Program-made: the position numbers and the translations under genes
Part shown: positions 24,793 through 34,780 of the stretch, one piece after another
Layout of the letters: the number at the start of each line of letters is the position of its first letter
How positions within the stretch are numbered: the first letter of the stretch is position 1
The notes under the pieces: model-generated
The model's database searches: none
The model's input: only the letters and a program-made list of their open reading frames with translations
Told to the model about the DNA's origin: nothing
Assembly (NCBI GenBank): GCA_002709005.1
Contig: PAPH01000025.1
Coordinates: 1-47,629 of the forward strand
Direction of reading: 5' to 3'
Length of the DNA stretch: 47,629 bases
Source of the DNA: Hyphomicrobiales bacterium
GTDB lineage: Bacteria; Pseudomonadota; Alphaproteobacteria; Rhizobiales; Rhizobiaceae

Positions 24793-26082
24793 TCAGCCGC
24801 GCCGCCGGAAAAGAGCAAAAAAGAATCCGTCCGTCCCGGTGCGTGCCGGGGAAAGCAGAAGCCCCTGCCCTTCACCGGCCAGAGGAGCATCGACCTCACC
24901 GCTGACTGCGTCGCGCCAGATCTCCGCGGCGTCGAGAGGCTCGAAGTCCGGATAGCGGTCGAGAAAGGCACGGGTGCGATCCGTATTTTCATCCGGCAGA
25001 ACCGAGCAGGTGACATAGGCGAGCGACCCGCCGGGCTTGACGTAGACGGAGGCCTTGTCGAGCACTTGGTCCTGGTCCGCCATGCGCTTTTCGAGATTGT
25101 CGGGCGTCAGCCGCCATTTGGCATCGGGCCGGCGTCGCCAGGTGCCGGTTCCCGTGCAGGGCGCATCGATCAGCACCCGGTCCATCCTCCCCTCGAGCGG
25201 TGCCAGACTTTCGGCATCCTCGAGGAGCTGGACGTTTCGGACGCCAGCGCGCTTGAGCCGCTCGACCATCGGCGCGAGACGGCGACGGTCGGAATCATAG
25301 GCGTGAATCTGTCCGGAGTTTTCCATGCTTGCCGCCATGGCGAGCGTCTTGCCGCCGCCACCGGCGCAATAATCGAGCACCTGCTCGCCCGGCTTCGCTC
25401 CGGTCAGCAGCGCCGCGAGCTGCGATCCCTCGTCCTGGACCTCGAAGAAGCCCTTGGCGAACGCCACTTCGGAGGTGGCGGCGGCCTGGCGTCGCGCACC
25501 ATCGGGGGCGGGCACGCGGATGCCGGCGGGCGCCAGCGCGGTTTCGTGGGCACCCGGGGCCTTCAGGCCGCGCAACACCTTGGCGCGGTCGGCTTTCAGC
25601 GTGTTGACCCGCAGGTCGAGCGGCGCGCGGCCGGCGAGCGCCTGCGCTTCGGCGATCCAGTTCCCACCGAAAGCCGCCTGGAAATGCGGGACGGTCCATT
25701 CCGGGATATCGGCCTGCACATGATCGGGCGCGGAAGCCAGATCCCTGCCCATCAAGGCGGCGAGATCAGGGACGGACTTCGTTTCGGGTGCGAATCGGTC
25801 GCCGTCGAGTTCGCCGGCGAGCGCTTCGGGCCTGTAGCCCCACTGACGCAGCAGGACGGCTGTTACCAGATCGATCGGCGCATCGCCGTCCATCAGCCAG
25901 GCATGCGAGGCCTTCATCCGCAGCGCGTCGAGGACAAGATTGGAGATCGCGGCACGGTCGCCGGAGCCCGCAAAACGGTGAGAAACGCCCCAGTCGCGCA
26001 GGGCGTCGGGCACGGGGCGATGGCGCGCCCCGAGATCGGCCAGCACTTCCGCCGCCGCCTGCATTCGTCCGCCCAGACGCAT
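24793..26082 (-). CDS. RsmB/NOP-family rRNA (cytosine-5) methyltransferase
   Basis: SAM-dependent RNA m5C methyltransferase of 429 residues. The N-terminal NusB-like region is followed by a catalytic domain with the SAM loop VLDYCAGGGGKTLA. The two family cysteines lie in DAPCTGTGTWRRRPD (release Cys) and YVTCSVLPDEN (nucleophile). The C-terminus TDGFFFALFRRRG is typical. It is probably 16S rRNA methyltransferase; close homologues sit near gua genes in rhizobia, which agrees with guaA nearby. It is 49 bp downstream of the SDR gene. Confidence 0.92.
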   Translation of the reverse strand: MRLGGRMQAAAEVLADLGARHRPVPDALRDWGVSHRFAGSGDRAAISNLVLDALRMKASHAWLMDGDAPIDLVTAVLLRQWGYRPEALAGELDGDRFAPETKSVPDLAALMGRDLASAPDHVQADIPEWTVPHFQAAFGGNWIAEAQALAGRAPLDLRVNTLKADRAKVLRGLKAPGAHETALAPAGIRVPAPDGARRQAAATSEVAFAKGFFEVQDEGSQLAALLTGAKPGEQVLDYCAGGGGKTLAMAASMENSGQIHAYDSDRRRLAPMVERLKRAGVRNVQLLEDAESLAPLEGRMDRVLIDAPCTGTGTWRRRPDAKWRLTPDNLEKRMADQDQVLDKASVYVKPGGSLAYVTCSVLPDENTDRTRAFLDRYPDFEPLDAAEIWRDAVSGEVDAPLAGEGQGLLLSPARTGTDGFFFALFRRRG

Positions 26083-26131
26083 TTTCGTTCTCCCGCCTCG
26101 ATTTAACGACCGATAGTGCCGGCGGTTATTG

Positions 26132-26878
26132 TCAGATACAGCGGCCGCCGTCCACTTCCATGGCGACGCCGGTGATCATCGAGGCCTCGTCAGAGCAGAG
26201 AAAACAGGCCGCGTTGCCGAGATCCTCGGGGGTCGAGAAGCGGCCGATCGGAATGGAGGCGAGAAATTTCGCGCGGATTTCCGGCGTGTCCTCGCCCATG
26301 AAGGATTTGAGAAGCGGCGTCTCGCCGGCGACCGGGCAGAGCGCGTTGACGCGGATACCTTCCGGCGCCAGCTCGACCGCCATCGACTTGGTGGCGGTGA
26401 TCATCCAGCCCTTCGACGCGTTGTACCAGCTCAGCCGTGGCCGCGGGCTCAGCCCCGCCGTCGAGGCGAGATTGAGGATGGCGCCCGAGCGATTTCGTTT
26501 CATATGCGGAACGAAATAGCGCGCCATCAGGTAGACCGACTTGGCGTTGACCGCCAGAACCCGGTCGAATTCGTCCTCCTCGACGTCCTCCATCGCCATT
26601 GGAAGATGGGTGATACCGGCATTGTTGACGACGATATCGATCTTGCCGAGCGCCGAAATCGTATCGGAGGCGAATCGTTCGACGGCTTCGGATTTCGATA
26701 CGTCGACCGTGAAAGGCAGGGCGCGGTCTCCGAATCCGGCTGCGAAAGCGGCCGCGGCCTCGCCGTTGATATCGGCGACGGCGACGTGCGCGCCTTCCGC
26801 GACGAATTTGCGCACGATGCCGGCGCCGAAGCCCGAGGCTCCGCCGGTGACGATTGCCGTCTTGCCTTCAAGTCTCAT
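26132..26878 (-). CDS. Short-chain dehydrogenase/reductase (operon member)
   Basis: Classical SDR of 248 residues: TGGASGFGAGIV (10-21), DVSKSEAVERF, NNAGITHLPM, catalytic Ser in LNLASTAGL, YNASKGWM with YxxxK, and NALCPVAGETPLL. The C-terminal ITGVAMEVDGGRCI is usual for this family. It lies 27 bp after the aldehyde dehydrogenase gene, at the end of the peptide-transport operon, so it may oxidise an alcohol produced from the imported compound before or after the dehydrogenase acts. Confidence 0.92.
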   Translation of the reverse strand: MRLEGKTAIVTGGASGFGAGIVRKFVAEGAHVAVADINGEAAAAFAAGFGDRALPFTVDVSKSEAVERFASDTISALGKIDIVVNNAGITHLPMAMEDVEEDEFDRVLAVNAKSVYLMARYFVPHMKRNRSGAILNLASTAGLSPRPRLSWYNASKGWMITATKSMAVELAPEGIRVNALCPVAGETPLLKSFMGEDTPEIRAKFLASIPIGRFSTPEDLGNAACFLCSDEASMITGVAMEVDGGRCI

Positions 26879-26905
26879 CCCGTTTCCTCCCGGACCATGA
26901 CGGCC

Positions 26906-28372
26906 CTAATCCTCGCCGTGCCAGACGGCCACGGTCTTCAACGCGGTGAAGCCGTAGAGCGCCTCGAAACCCTTCTCGCGGCCGTGGCCGGACTTGCCGA
27001 AACCGCCGAAGGGGAGTTCGACGCCTCCGCCTGCGCCGTAATTGTTGATGAAGACCTGCCCGGTACGGATGGCGCGCGCCATGCGCATCTGACGGCCGCC
27101 GTCGCGGGTCCATACGCCCGCCACCAGTCCGTAATCCGTGCCGTTGGCGATAGCCACCGCCTCGGCTTCATCGCGGAAGGGCACGATCACCTGGACGGGC
27201 CCGAAGATCTCGTCGCGGGCAATGGAGAGCTGCGGATCGACGCCGGCGTAAAGGGTGGGTCGCTGGTAGTGGCCACCCGACGGCGCATCGGCGAGCAAAG
27301 CGCCCTCCGCGGACGGCTTGAGACCATCTGCTTCGGCGCCCTTGATGAAACCCTGAACGATCTGCCGTTGGCGGTCGGAGATCAGCGGCCCCACCGAGGG
27401 GTCGCCGATCGCCGGACCGACGGTCAGCGCCCGGTAACATTCCGCCATCTGCCGCGCGACCTCGTCATGGAGGCTTTCGTGGACGAGAATGCGCGAGGAG
27501 GCCGAACAGGTCTGCCCGGCGTTCTGGATACCGGCATTGACGAGAAAGGGCAGCGCGCGGGGGAGATCGGCGTCCTCGAAGACGATCTGCGGCGACTTGC
27601 CGCCGAGTTCGAGCGTGACGGGGACGATGTTCCTCGCCGCGGCTTCCTGCACCAGCCGCCCGACCGGCACCGAGCCGGTGAAGGAGAGGTGGTTGACGCC
27701 GGGATGGCCGGCAAGCGCGGCACCCGCCTCCTCACCGAGACCCGTCACCACGTTGAGCGCGCCCGCCGGCAGTCCGCACTCGATGGCGATGCGGGCAAAG
27801 GCGAGCGCAGTGAGCGAGGCTTCCTCGGCGGGCTTGAGGACGGCTGCGTTGCCGGTGGCGAGCGCCGCACCCACCGAGCGGCCGATGATCTGCATGGGAT
27901 AGTTCCAAGGCACGATATGCCCGGTTACCCCGTGCGGCTCGCGCAGCGTGTAGACGGTGTAGTCGGCGAGATAGGGAATGGTCTCGCCGTGAAACTTGTC
28001 GGCGGCTCCGCCGTAGAATTCGAGATAGCGGGCGAGCGCTTTCGCGTCGGCCCGGGCCTGCGCGAGCGGCTTGCCGACATCGCGGGATTCGAGTTCGGCG
28101 AGCCATTCCACCCGCTGCGCGACGGCGCGGCCGATCCCCGCCAGCAGACGGCCGCGCTCGACCGCTGTCATCCGGCCCCACGCGCCGGCCCGCGCCGTTT
28201 CGGCGGCATGCACTGCGGCATCGATATCCGCCGCGGTGCCGCGCGCGATCTCGCCGAAGGGTTCGCCGGTGGAGGGATCCTCGACCGGCATCGTCTCACC
28301 GGAGGTACCGGCGCGCCACTCGCCTCCGATCAGGCATTGGCGGGAATCGAAACCGATCTCGAAACCGCTCAT
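26906..28372 (-). CDS. NAD(P)-dependent aldehyde dehydrogenase (betaine/aminoaldehyde-type length)
   Basis: Aldehyde dehydrogenase of 488 residues. Catalytic Glu255 is in LELGGKSPQ and Cys289 in GQTCSASSR. Coenzyme-site segments are VPWNYPMQ and FTGSVPVGR; the C-terminal segment VELPFGGFGKSGHGREKG is usual. The gene is 24 bp downstream of the fused ATPase gene. In an operon with an amidohydrolase and a peptide-type importer, an amino-aldehyde substrate is plausible but not shown. Confidence 0.92.
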   Translation of the reverse strand: MSGFEIGFDSRQCLIGGEWRAGTSGETMPVEDPSTGEPFGEIARGTAADIDAAVHAAETARAGAWGRMTAVERGRLLAGIGRAVAQRVEWLAELESRDVGKPLAQARADAKALARYLEFYGGAADKFHGETIPYLADYTVYTLREPHGVTGHIVPWNYPMQIIGRSVGAALATGNAAVLKPAEEASLTALAFARIAIECGLPAGALNVVTGLGEEAGAALAGHPGVNHLSFTGSVPVGRLVQEAAARNIVPVTLELGGKSPQIVFEDADLPRALPFLVNAGIQNAGQTCSASSRILVHESLHDEVARQMAECYRALTVGPAIGDPSVGPLISDRQRQIVQGFIKGAEADGLKPSAEGALLADAPSGGHYQRPTLYAGVDPQLSIARDEIFGPVQVIVPFRDEAEAVAIANGTDYGLVAGVWTRDGGRQMRMARAIRTGQVFINNYGAGGGVELPFGGFGKSGHGREKGFEALYGFTALKTVAVWHGED

Positions 28373-28396
28373 GATTGGTTCTCCCGCATGCGTTGA

Positions 28397-29995
28397 TCAG
28401 GCCGACCGCTCACGCAGCGTCGGCGTCGCGGCGATCAGCATCTTCGTATAGGCGTGGCGGGGCGCAAGGAACACCTCCTCGGTCGGCCCTTCCTCGACGA
28501 TCCGCCCCTCGCGCATGACCAGCACCCGGTCTGTGATCGAGCGGACGACCGAAAGATCATGCGAAATGAAGAGATAGGAAATCCCCAGCCGCTCGGAGAG
28601 ACCGGCGAGAAGATCGAGAATCTGTGCGCGGATCGAGACATCGAGCGCGGAAACGGCTTCGTCGAGCACGATCAGCGACGGTTCGATGATGAGCGCGCGG
28701 GCAATGGCGATGCGCTGGCGTTGACCGCCGGAAAATTCGTGGATGTATTTGTCGGCGTCGGAGGCCTCGAGCCCCACCTCCTCGAGCGCGCGGACGATGC
28801 GGGCCTCGCGTTCAGCACCCTCCGGGGCATTTTCGATCAGGTAAAGGGGTTCGGCTATCAGGCGGCGGACCGGATGGCGCGGATTGAAGGACGCGTAGGG
28901 ATCCTGAAAGACCACCTGCACGCCGGCCCTCTGCTTCATGTCCGGTCCTGAGCCGGCTTCGGAAAAGGTCTGGCCGTTGATGAGAATCTCGCCTTGTTGA
29001 AGGCGGTCGAGGGCGAGAATGGCGCGGGCGAGCGTGGACTTGCCGCAGCCGGATTCCCCGACCAGGCCGACATTCTCACCGTAGCGGATATCGAGCGATA
29101 CGCCGTCGACGGCGCGGAACGGATTCGCCGCCTGAAACAGGCTGCGGCGCGGGCGGGGATATTCCCGCACCACGTCGCGGACAGCCAGAACAGGCTCGCC
29201 CTGCCGCTTGATCACCGGCGAGCGGTCCGGCACGTGGGCGGAGGCGGAGAAGAGCGCCCTGGTATAGGGATGGCGCATCTCGCGGAATACCTCGTCGGTG
29301 GCGCCCGCCTCGACGACGCGGCCCTCGCGCATGACGGCAATCCTGTCCGCGAGGTTGGAAATGACGGCCAGATCGTGAGTGATGAAGACGAGGCCCATGC
29401 GGTCCTGACGGACAAGCGAACGCAGGAGATCGAGGATCTGCGCCTGGGTGGTGACGTCGAGTGCGGTAGTGGGCTCGTCGGCGATCAGCAGTTTGGGGCG
29501 GAGCGCGATGGCCATGGCGATTGCGACACGTTGGCGCTGACCGCCCGAGAGTTCGTGCGGATAGCGGTTTGGCGAAATCCGTTCCGGGTCCAGCCCGACC
29601 CGGTTCATCAGCGCCGCGGCCCGTTCGCCGGCCTGCCTGCGGGAGCACTCGCCGTGGATGAGGATCGTCTCGGCGATCTGGTGGCCGATCGTGTGGACCG
29701 GATTGAGCGCGGTCATTGGCTCCTGGAAGATCATCGCCACGTCGCGGCCGCGCATGCTGCACAGCGCCTTCTCGCTCATTTTGCCGACATCGTTGCCGGC
29801 AACCTCGATCCCGCCTGTCCAGCGCGAGGCCCGCGGCAGAAGCTGCATGATCGACAGGGCCGTGAGCGACTTGCCGGAGCCGGATTCGCCGACGATGCCG
29901 AGAATTTCGCCTGCCTTCACCTCGAGATCGATATCGTGGAGGATGGGCGTGTCGCCGATCGTCAGCGCCAGGTCGCGCACCGAGAGAACCGTCAT
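28397..29995 (-). CDS. Fused double ATP-binding protein of a peptide-type ABC importer (DppD-DppF fusion)
   Basis: Cytoplasmic motor of the importer, 532 residues with two complete ATPase domains. Domain 1: Walker A GESGSGKS (36-43), signature LSGGQ (149-153), Walker B LLIADE (169-174) and switch His in FITHDLA. Domain 2: Walker A GESGCGKS (313-320), [14 protein letters not shown] and FISHDLS. Each domain ends with the oligopeptide-ATPase tail ([20 protein letters not shown]). The fusion is the GsiA/YejF-like arrangement. The ATG overlaps the upstream permease by 4 bp. Confidence 0.95.
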   Translation of the reverse strand: MTVLSVRDLALTIGDTPILHDIDLEVKAGEILGIVGESGSGKSLTALSIMQLLPRASRWTGGIEVAGNDVGKMSEKALCSMRGRDVAMIFQEPMTALNPVHTIGHQIAETILIHGECSRRQAGERAAALMNRVGLDPERISPNRYPHELSGGQRQRVAIAMAIALRPKLLIADEPTTALDVTTQAQILDLLRSLVRQDRMGLVFITHDLAVISNLADRIAVMREGRVVEAGATDEVFREMRHPYTRALFSASAHVPDRSPVIKRQGEPVLAVRDVVREYPRPRRSLFQAANPFRAVDGVSLDIRYGENVGLVGESGCGKSTLARAILALDRLQQGEILINGQTFSEAGSGPDMKQRAGVQVVFQDPYASFNPRHPVRRLIAEPLYLIENAPEGAEREARIVRALEEVGLEASDADKYIHEFSGGQRQRIAIARALIIEPSLIVLDEAVSALDVSIRAQILDLLAGLSERLGISYLFISHDLSVVRSITDRVLVMREGRIVEEGPTEEVFLAPRHAYTKMLIAATPTLRERSA

Positions 29996-30855
29996 GCCCG
30001 CGACCTCCGGAGTCTGGGGTCGTGCAGGTCGCGCAGGCCGTCGCCGAGCAGGTTGAGGCCGAGGACGGTGAGCACGATGGCAAGACCGGGAAACAGCGCC
30101 ATGTGCGGAGCGAGCGAGATGAAAGTCTGGGCTTCGGCGAGCATGCGGCCCCAGGACGGGGTCGGCGGCTGCGCGCCGAGGCCGACATAGGCGAGCCCCG
30201 CTTCGGCGAGAACGGCAAGCGAGAATTGTATAGTCCCTTGTACGATCAGCAGGTTCATCAGGTTGGGCAGGATGTGCTCGACCGAAATCCGCGTTGAGCC
30301 CTTGCCGGCGACCCGGGCGGCGAGGATGAATTCGCGGGTCCAGAGGCTCAGGGCGGCGCCGCGCGACAGGCGCGCGAAGACCGGAATGTTGAAGATGCCG
30401 ATGGCGATGATCGCGTTGACCGCGCCGGGTCCGAAGACGGCGGTGATCAGGATCGCGAGCAGCAGGGATGGAAAGGCGAAGATGAGATCGTTGCCGCGCA
30501 TGACGATCTCGTCGATCAGACCGTGGCGGTTGGCCGCTGCATAAAGCCCCAGCGGAACGCCGAAGCCGATACCGATACCGACGGCGACAAAGGCCACGGC
30601 GATGGAAACCCGCGCGCCCACCATCAGCATGGAGAAGACGTCGCGGCCGAAATGATCGGTCCCGAACCAGTGTTCGGCGGACGGCGATTGCAGCTTGGCC
30701 GCAATCTGCATCTTCTCCGGATCGAAAGGCGTCCAGAGGAAGGAGATCAGCGCGGCGAGCACGAAGAGCGCGGTCAGCGCCAGCCCGGCGAGGAAGGCCG
30801 GATGACCGAGGGCGGCGCGGACGAAGCCCGTATCCTGCCGTGACGCCACGCTCAT
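29992..30855 (-). CDS. Peptide-type ABC importer permease, DppC family
   Basis: Inner-membrane permease of 287 residues. A short cytoplasmic N-terminus precedes the first helix (AGLALTALFVLAALISFLW). The conserved HWFGTDHFGRDVFSMLMVGARVSI segment marks the DppC/OppC family. The EAA loop is EFILAARVAGKGSTRISVEHILPN. The C-terminus ends in LGLNLLGDGLRDLHDPRLRRSR, usual for the family. It overlaps both neighbours by 4 bp. Confidence 0.95.
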   Translation of the reverse strand: MSVASRQDTGFVRAALGHPAFLAGLALTALFVLAALISFLWTPFDPEKMQIAAKLQSPSAEHWFGTDHFGRDVFSMLMVGARVSIAVAFVAVGIGIGFGVPLGLYAAANRHGLIDEIVMRGNDLIFAFPSLLLAILITAVFGPGAVNAIIAIGIFNIPVFARLSRGAALSLWTREFILAARVAGKGSTRISVEHILPNLMNLLIVQGTIQFSLAVLAEAGLAYVGLGAQPPTPSWGRMLAEAQTFISLAPHMALFPGLAIVLTVLGLNLLGDGLRDLHDPRLRRSRA

Positions 30856-31802
30856 CGCGGTCTCCGTCGCAGGCGCGGATCGGCGGCGGCATAGGCCATG
30901 TCGACGAGGAAGGTGACTGCGACGACGGCGAAGACCAGAAGGATGATCACGGAGCGGACGACGATCAGGTCGCGCTGGGTGATCGCCTGGAAGACGAGGC
31001 GGCCGAGACCCGGCAGGTAGAAGACGTTCTCGATGATGATGCCGCCGGCAAGCAGGAATGAAAACTGCAGCCCGACGATGGTGAGAACCGGGATCAGCGC
31101 GTTCCTCAGGGCGTGCCGCCAGAGCGTCTGGCTGCGGGTGAGCCCCTTGGCGCGCGCGGTGCGGACGAAATCCTCGTCGAGCGTATCGAGAAGCGAGGAG
31201 CGCATGACGCGCGCCAGGATCGAGGCCTGCGGCAGCGCCAGCGCCACGGCCGGCAGGGTGAGCGCCTTCATCCCTTCGAGAAATCCGGCGTCCCAGCCCG
31301 GAAAGCCGCCGGCGGAGAACCAGTGAAGGTTGACCGCGAAAGCGAGCACCAGAAGCATGGCAAACCAGAAATTCGGGATGGCCACACCGAGCTGCGTTGC
31401 ACCTATGACGGCGAAATCGGCCGTCGTGTTGCGCCGCGCGGCTGAGATCACCCCGGCGGGAAAGGCGATGAGCGTCGACAGCGCCAGCGCGTAGAGCGTC
31501 AGTGGGAGGGAGACCATGATGCGGTCGCCGACGAGCTCGGAGACCGGCACCTTGTAGGTATAGGACTGGCCGAAATCCCCCTGCAGCATGCCGAGGAGCC
31601 AGGCGAGGTAACGGGTCGCCACCGGCTGGTCGAGCCCGAGTTCGGTCCTGAGCGCGGCGACCGCCTGCGGATCGGCATTGATCCCCATCATGAAGGAGGC
31701 GGGATCGCCGGGGATGATCTCGGTGACCAGAAAGACCACGATGCTGGCGGCGAACATCGTCAGCAGAAGCGCGGTCAGTCGGCGGAGAAAATAGAGGATC
31801 AT
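30852..31802 (-). CDS. Peptide-type ABC importer permease, DppB family
   Basis: Inner-membrane permease of 316 residues. It starts MILYFLRRLTALLLTMFAASIVVFL and has the family segment IIPGDPASFMMG. The EAA loop is EDFVRTARAKGLTRSQTLWRHALRNALIPVLT and is followed by ENVFYLPGLGRLVFQAITQRDLIVV, both diagnostic. It lies 73 bp behind the binding-protein gene and overlaps the second permease by 4 bp. Confidence 0.95.
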   Translation of the reverse strand: MILYFLRRLTALLLTMFAASIVVFLVTEIIPGDPASFMMGINADPQAVAALRTELGLDQPVATRYLAWLLGMLQGDFGQSYTYKVPVSELVGDRIMVSLPLTLYALALSTLIAFPAGVISAARRNTTADFAVIGATQLGVAIPNFWFAMLLVLAFAVNLHWFSAGGFPGWDAGFLEGMKALTLPAVALALPQASILARVMRSSLLDTLDEDFVRTARAKGLTRSQTLWRHALRNALIPVLTIVGLQFSFLLAGGIIIENVFYLPGLGRLVFQAITQRDLIVVRSVIILLVFAVVAVTFLVDMAYAAADPRLRRRPR

Positions 31803-31875
31803 CGCGATGGCGTCGGGCGGGCGGTTCGGCGCCGGCCCCGGACGGATCGTCTGCCGTCAGGGGCCGGCTCCATGA

Positions 31876-33363
31876 TCAATCCTCCCAGTAGACCTCCGTC
31901 ATGTCGTTGGCCTGAGTCGGGGAATTCTCCCACAGTCCCTTGATCTTGGCATTGGCGACGCCGGTCTTGGCGAGCTGGAAGAGATAGGCGTTGACCGCGT
32001 CATCGGCGATCTTCCGCTGGGCCTGCTGAAGAAGCTCCGTCCGCTTGTCCGGATCGGTGGTGTCGTTCAACTCGTCCATGATCGCCTTGAAGTCGGGGTC
32101 GCCGTACTGGAAATAGTAGTCGTCGCGGGCGTAGATCCCGATATCCATCGGCTCGGTATGGGAGACGATGGTGAGATCGAAATTCCGGTCCTTGAAAACC
32201 TCCTGCAACCACTGCGCCCATTCGAGATTGGTGATCTCGGCGTTGATACCCACTTCCTTGAGCTGGGCGGCGATGATCTCACCGCCGCGCCGCGCATAGG
32301 AGGGCGGCGGCAGTTTGAGCGACAGGGTGAGATCTGAGACGCCGGCTTCCTTCAGGAGTTCCTGCGCGAGCGCAGGGTCATAGGCGGACTCTTCCGTCAG
32401 ATCGACATAGGCCGGGTTGTGAGGTGCGAAATGGGTGCCGATCGGCGTGCCGTAGCCGAACATGGCACCGTCGATGATCGTCTGCCGGTCGATCGCATGG
32501 CCGATTGCCTGCCTAACCTTGAGATTATCGAGCGGCGGCTTCTTGTTGTTCATCGCCAGGATCGTCTCGCCCTCGGTCGATCCGACGATCACCGAGAAAC
32601 GGGAATCGGCCTTGAACTGTTCAAGGTTCTCGGGCGCGGGGAAGTTCGGGAAGGCATCGACGTCGCCGGCCATCACGGAGGCGAAGGCGGCGGTGGGATC
32701 GGCGATGAACTTGAATGTCACCTTCTCCAGTTTCGCGGGTTCGCCCCAGTAGTCGGCATATTTCGACAGGTCGACATGATCGCCCTTCACCCAGTCGTCG
32801 AACCTGAACGGGCCCGTGCCGACCGGCTGGATGGCGTTGGTCTCCGCCGTTTCGGGCGCGACGATGACCGCATCGCCCCAGGCCATGTTGAACAGGAGCG
32901 AGCCGTTGGGTTCGGAGAGCGTCACCTTCACGGTCTGCGGATCGATGACCGCGACGTCGGCGATTTCGGCGAACAGCGCCTTCTGCGCATTGGTGGATTC
33001 ATCGGCGCGGGCGCGGTCGAGCGAGAACTTCACGTCCTCGGCATCGAAGGCCGAGCCATCATGAAATGTCACGCCGTCCTGGAGATGGAACGTGTAGGTG
33101 AGCCCATCCTCGGAAATGTCCCAGGACTTGGCGAGATCGGGAACCACCTCGCCGTCGGCGGTAAAGCGTGTCAGCCCCTGGAAGATGTTGGCGTAGACCA
33201 CCTCGTCGATCGCGGCGGCGGCACCGGCGGTGGGATCGAGGTTCGGCGGCTCCAGCACCATGCCCACCGCAATATCCGTCCTGGCGGCCTGCGCCGGCAC
33301 GACCGCCAGACCGATGGCCATGGCGATGGCCGATACGGCGGCAAGGGGTTTGGACACGTTCAT
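31876..33363 (-). CDS. Peptide-type ABC importer substrate-binding protein (DppA/OppA family)
   Basis: Periplasmic receptor of 495 residues. A Sec signal (MNVSKPLAAVSAIAMAIGLA, cleavage near VPAQA at residue 26) precedes a family 5 solute-binding protein. Family landmarks are PPNLDPT, LAKSWDISEDGLTYTFHLQDGVTFHDG and the VGTGPFRFDDWVKGD segment. Family members bind peptides, nickel, opines or glutathione, so substrate is not fixed. The neighbouring M20 enzyme hints at an acylated amino acid or peptide. Confidence 0.94.
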   Translation of the reverse strand: MNVSKPLAAVSAIAMAIGLAVVPAQAARTDIAVGMVLEPPNLDPTAGAAAAIDEVVYANIFQGLTRFTADGEVVPDLAKSWDISEDGLTYTFHLQDGVTFHDGSAFDAEDVKFSLDRARADESTNAQKALFAEIADVAVIDPQTVKVTLSEPNGSLLFNMAWGDAVIVAPETAETNAIQPVGTGPFRFDDWVKGDHVDLSKYADYWGEPAKLEKVTFKFIADPTAAFASVMAGDVDAFPNFPAPENLEQFKADSRFSVIVGSTEGETILAMNNKKPPLDNLKVRQAIGHAIDRQTIIDGAMFGYGTPIGTHFAPHNPAYVDLTEESAYDPALAQELLKEAGVSDLTLSLKLPPPSYARRGGEIIAAQLKEVGINAEITNLEWAQWLQEVFKDRNFDLTIVSHTEPMDIGIYARDDYYFQYGDPDFKAIMDELNDTTDPDKRTELLQQAQRKIADDAVNAYLFQLAKTGVANAKIKGLWENSPTQANDMTEVYWED

Positions 33364-33379
33364 ACTTCTCTCTCCCTGT

Positions 33380-34684
33380 TCAGGCAGTCCGGTTCAGCAA
33401 CTCATCGATCGCGAGCGCCATGACGACGGCGGAATCGGCCATGTCGTCGATACCGACATATTCGTCGGGCTGGTGCGCGAGATCCAGAATGCCCGGGCCG
33501 TAGGCGATACAGTCTTTCAACCGGCCGATGCGGTCAATATGCTTCTGGTCATAGGTGCCGGGGGATAGCACATGAACCGGCTCGCAGGACAGTACCTTGC
33601 GAATGGCCCGTTCCACGGCTCCCACCACCGGCGCCTCGCGGCTCGTCAGCGTCGGCGGCACGTGCCAGAGTTCCTTCAGATCGTAACTGAACCGGTCCCG
33701 CTCGGAGCGAACCTTTTCGAGCAGCTCGACGATCTCGGCGCGGACCTCGTCGCCCTTCTCCTCGACCAGATAACGGCGGTCTATGACCATGCGAGCCGAA
33801 TCCGGCACGCAGGCCGAGGGAAAGCCGGTGAAGCCGGGCTCCGGCTCGGCCTGTCCGCCGTGGACGGAATTGATGTTCATGGTCGACTGGCGCGCGCCGT
33901 CGGGAACGACCGGCATGTCGGTGCGCCGCGCGGCGAGCGCCGGAAACAGGCTTTGCTCCATCTCGGTCACCACCGCGCCCATGTGACGGACGGCGCAATC
34001 GCCGAGAAAGGGCATGGAACCGTGGGCGATGCGGCCGTGCGTGGTGATCTCTCCCCACCAGACGCCACGGTGACCGAGGCAGATGCGGTCCTTGTTCAGC
34101 GGTTCGGGGATGATGACATGCTGGACGCGCTCGGGCGAGAAATAGCCCCGTTCGGCGAGCCAGGCGACGCCGCCGTAACCGCCGGTTTCCTCATCGGCGG
34201 TGCCGGAAATCTCGATCGCGCCGGGAAAATCGGGGAAAGCGGCGATATAGGCTTCGGCAGCGATGATGGAGGCGGCTAGCCCGCCCTTCATGTCGCAGGC
34301 GCCACGGCCATAGACCTTGCCGTCTGACACCGTGCCGCCAAAGGGATCGAAGGTCCAGCCGGAACCGGTCTCGACAACATCGATATGGGAGTTGAAGTGA
34401 ATGCAGGGGCCGGGGCCGCGTCCTTCCCTGCGGGCGATCACATTCCAGCGCGGATAACGCGCGCTGTCGCCGGGGGTACCCTCGGCGCGCAGCAGCTTGA
34501 TCTCGAAGCCGGCGGCGCCGAGGCGCTTGCCGAGAAATTCGCAGATATCGCGGTAGTTCTCGCCCGGTGGATTGAGCGTCGGAATCCGGATGAGCGCCTG
34601 CGTGAGTTCGACGAGATCGTCGCGGCGTTCCTCGATCCGGCTTCTGAGTGTGGCGAGCCGGCTGTCCGCGGCGGCTTCAGCCAT
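33380..34684 (-). CDS. M20-family amidohydrolase (ArgE/DapE-type deacylase)
   Basis: Zinc-dependent amidohydrolase of 434 residues, first gene of the peptide-transport operon. Metal ligands and catalytic residues appear in FNSHIDVV (His and Asp), GRGACDMKGGLA (bridging Asp) and TADEETGGYGG (general base Glu and ligand Glu); a late His is in LAHQPDEYVG. The lid domain carries HGRIAHGSMP. It removes an acyl group from amino-acid-like substrates in family members. It lies 16 bp before the binding-protein gene. Confidence 0.92.
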   Translation of the reverse strand: MAEAAADSRLATLRSRIEERRDDLVELTQALIRIPTLNPPGENYRDICEFLGKRLGAAGFEIKLLRAEGTPGDSARYPRWNVIARREGRGPGPCIHFNSHIDVVETGSGWTFDPFGGTVSDGKVYGRGACDMKGGLAASIIAAEAYIAAFPDFPGAIEISGTADEETGGYGGVAWLAERGYFSPERVQHVIIPEPLNKDRICLGHRGVWWGEITTHGRIAHGSMPFLGDCAVRHMGAVVTEMEQSLFPALAARRTDMPVVPDGARQSTMNINSVHGGQAEPEPGFTGFPSACVPDSARMVIDRRYLVEEKGDEVRAEIVELLEKVRSERDRFSYDLKELWHVPPTLTSREAPVVGAVERAIRKVLSCEPVHVLSPGTYDQKHIDRIGRLKDCIAYGPGILDLAHQPDEYVGIDDMADSAVVMALAIDELLNRTA

Positions 34685-34780
34685 AACGGGCGATGTCCTT
34701 CATGGCGCCGAATGTACAGACGCCGTCCGATCCGGCAAGTGCCTATTCGCCCCTGCCGGACCGGTAAAGCCTGCCGGTGC

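Noticed and set aside
26129..28396. Very long open frame on the plus strand (over 700 codons) opposite the SDR and aldehyde dehydrogenase genes
   Set aside because: It mirrors codon positions of two well-defined minus-strand enzymes, is rich in Arg, Asp and Gly, shows no family motif and has no ribosome site. Long antisense frames are expected in GC-rich DNA.
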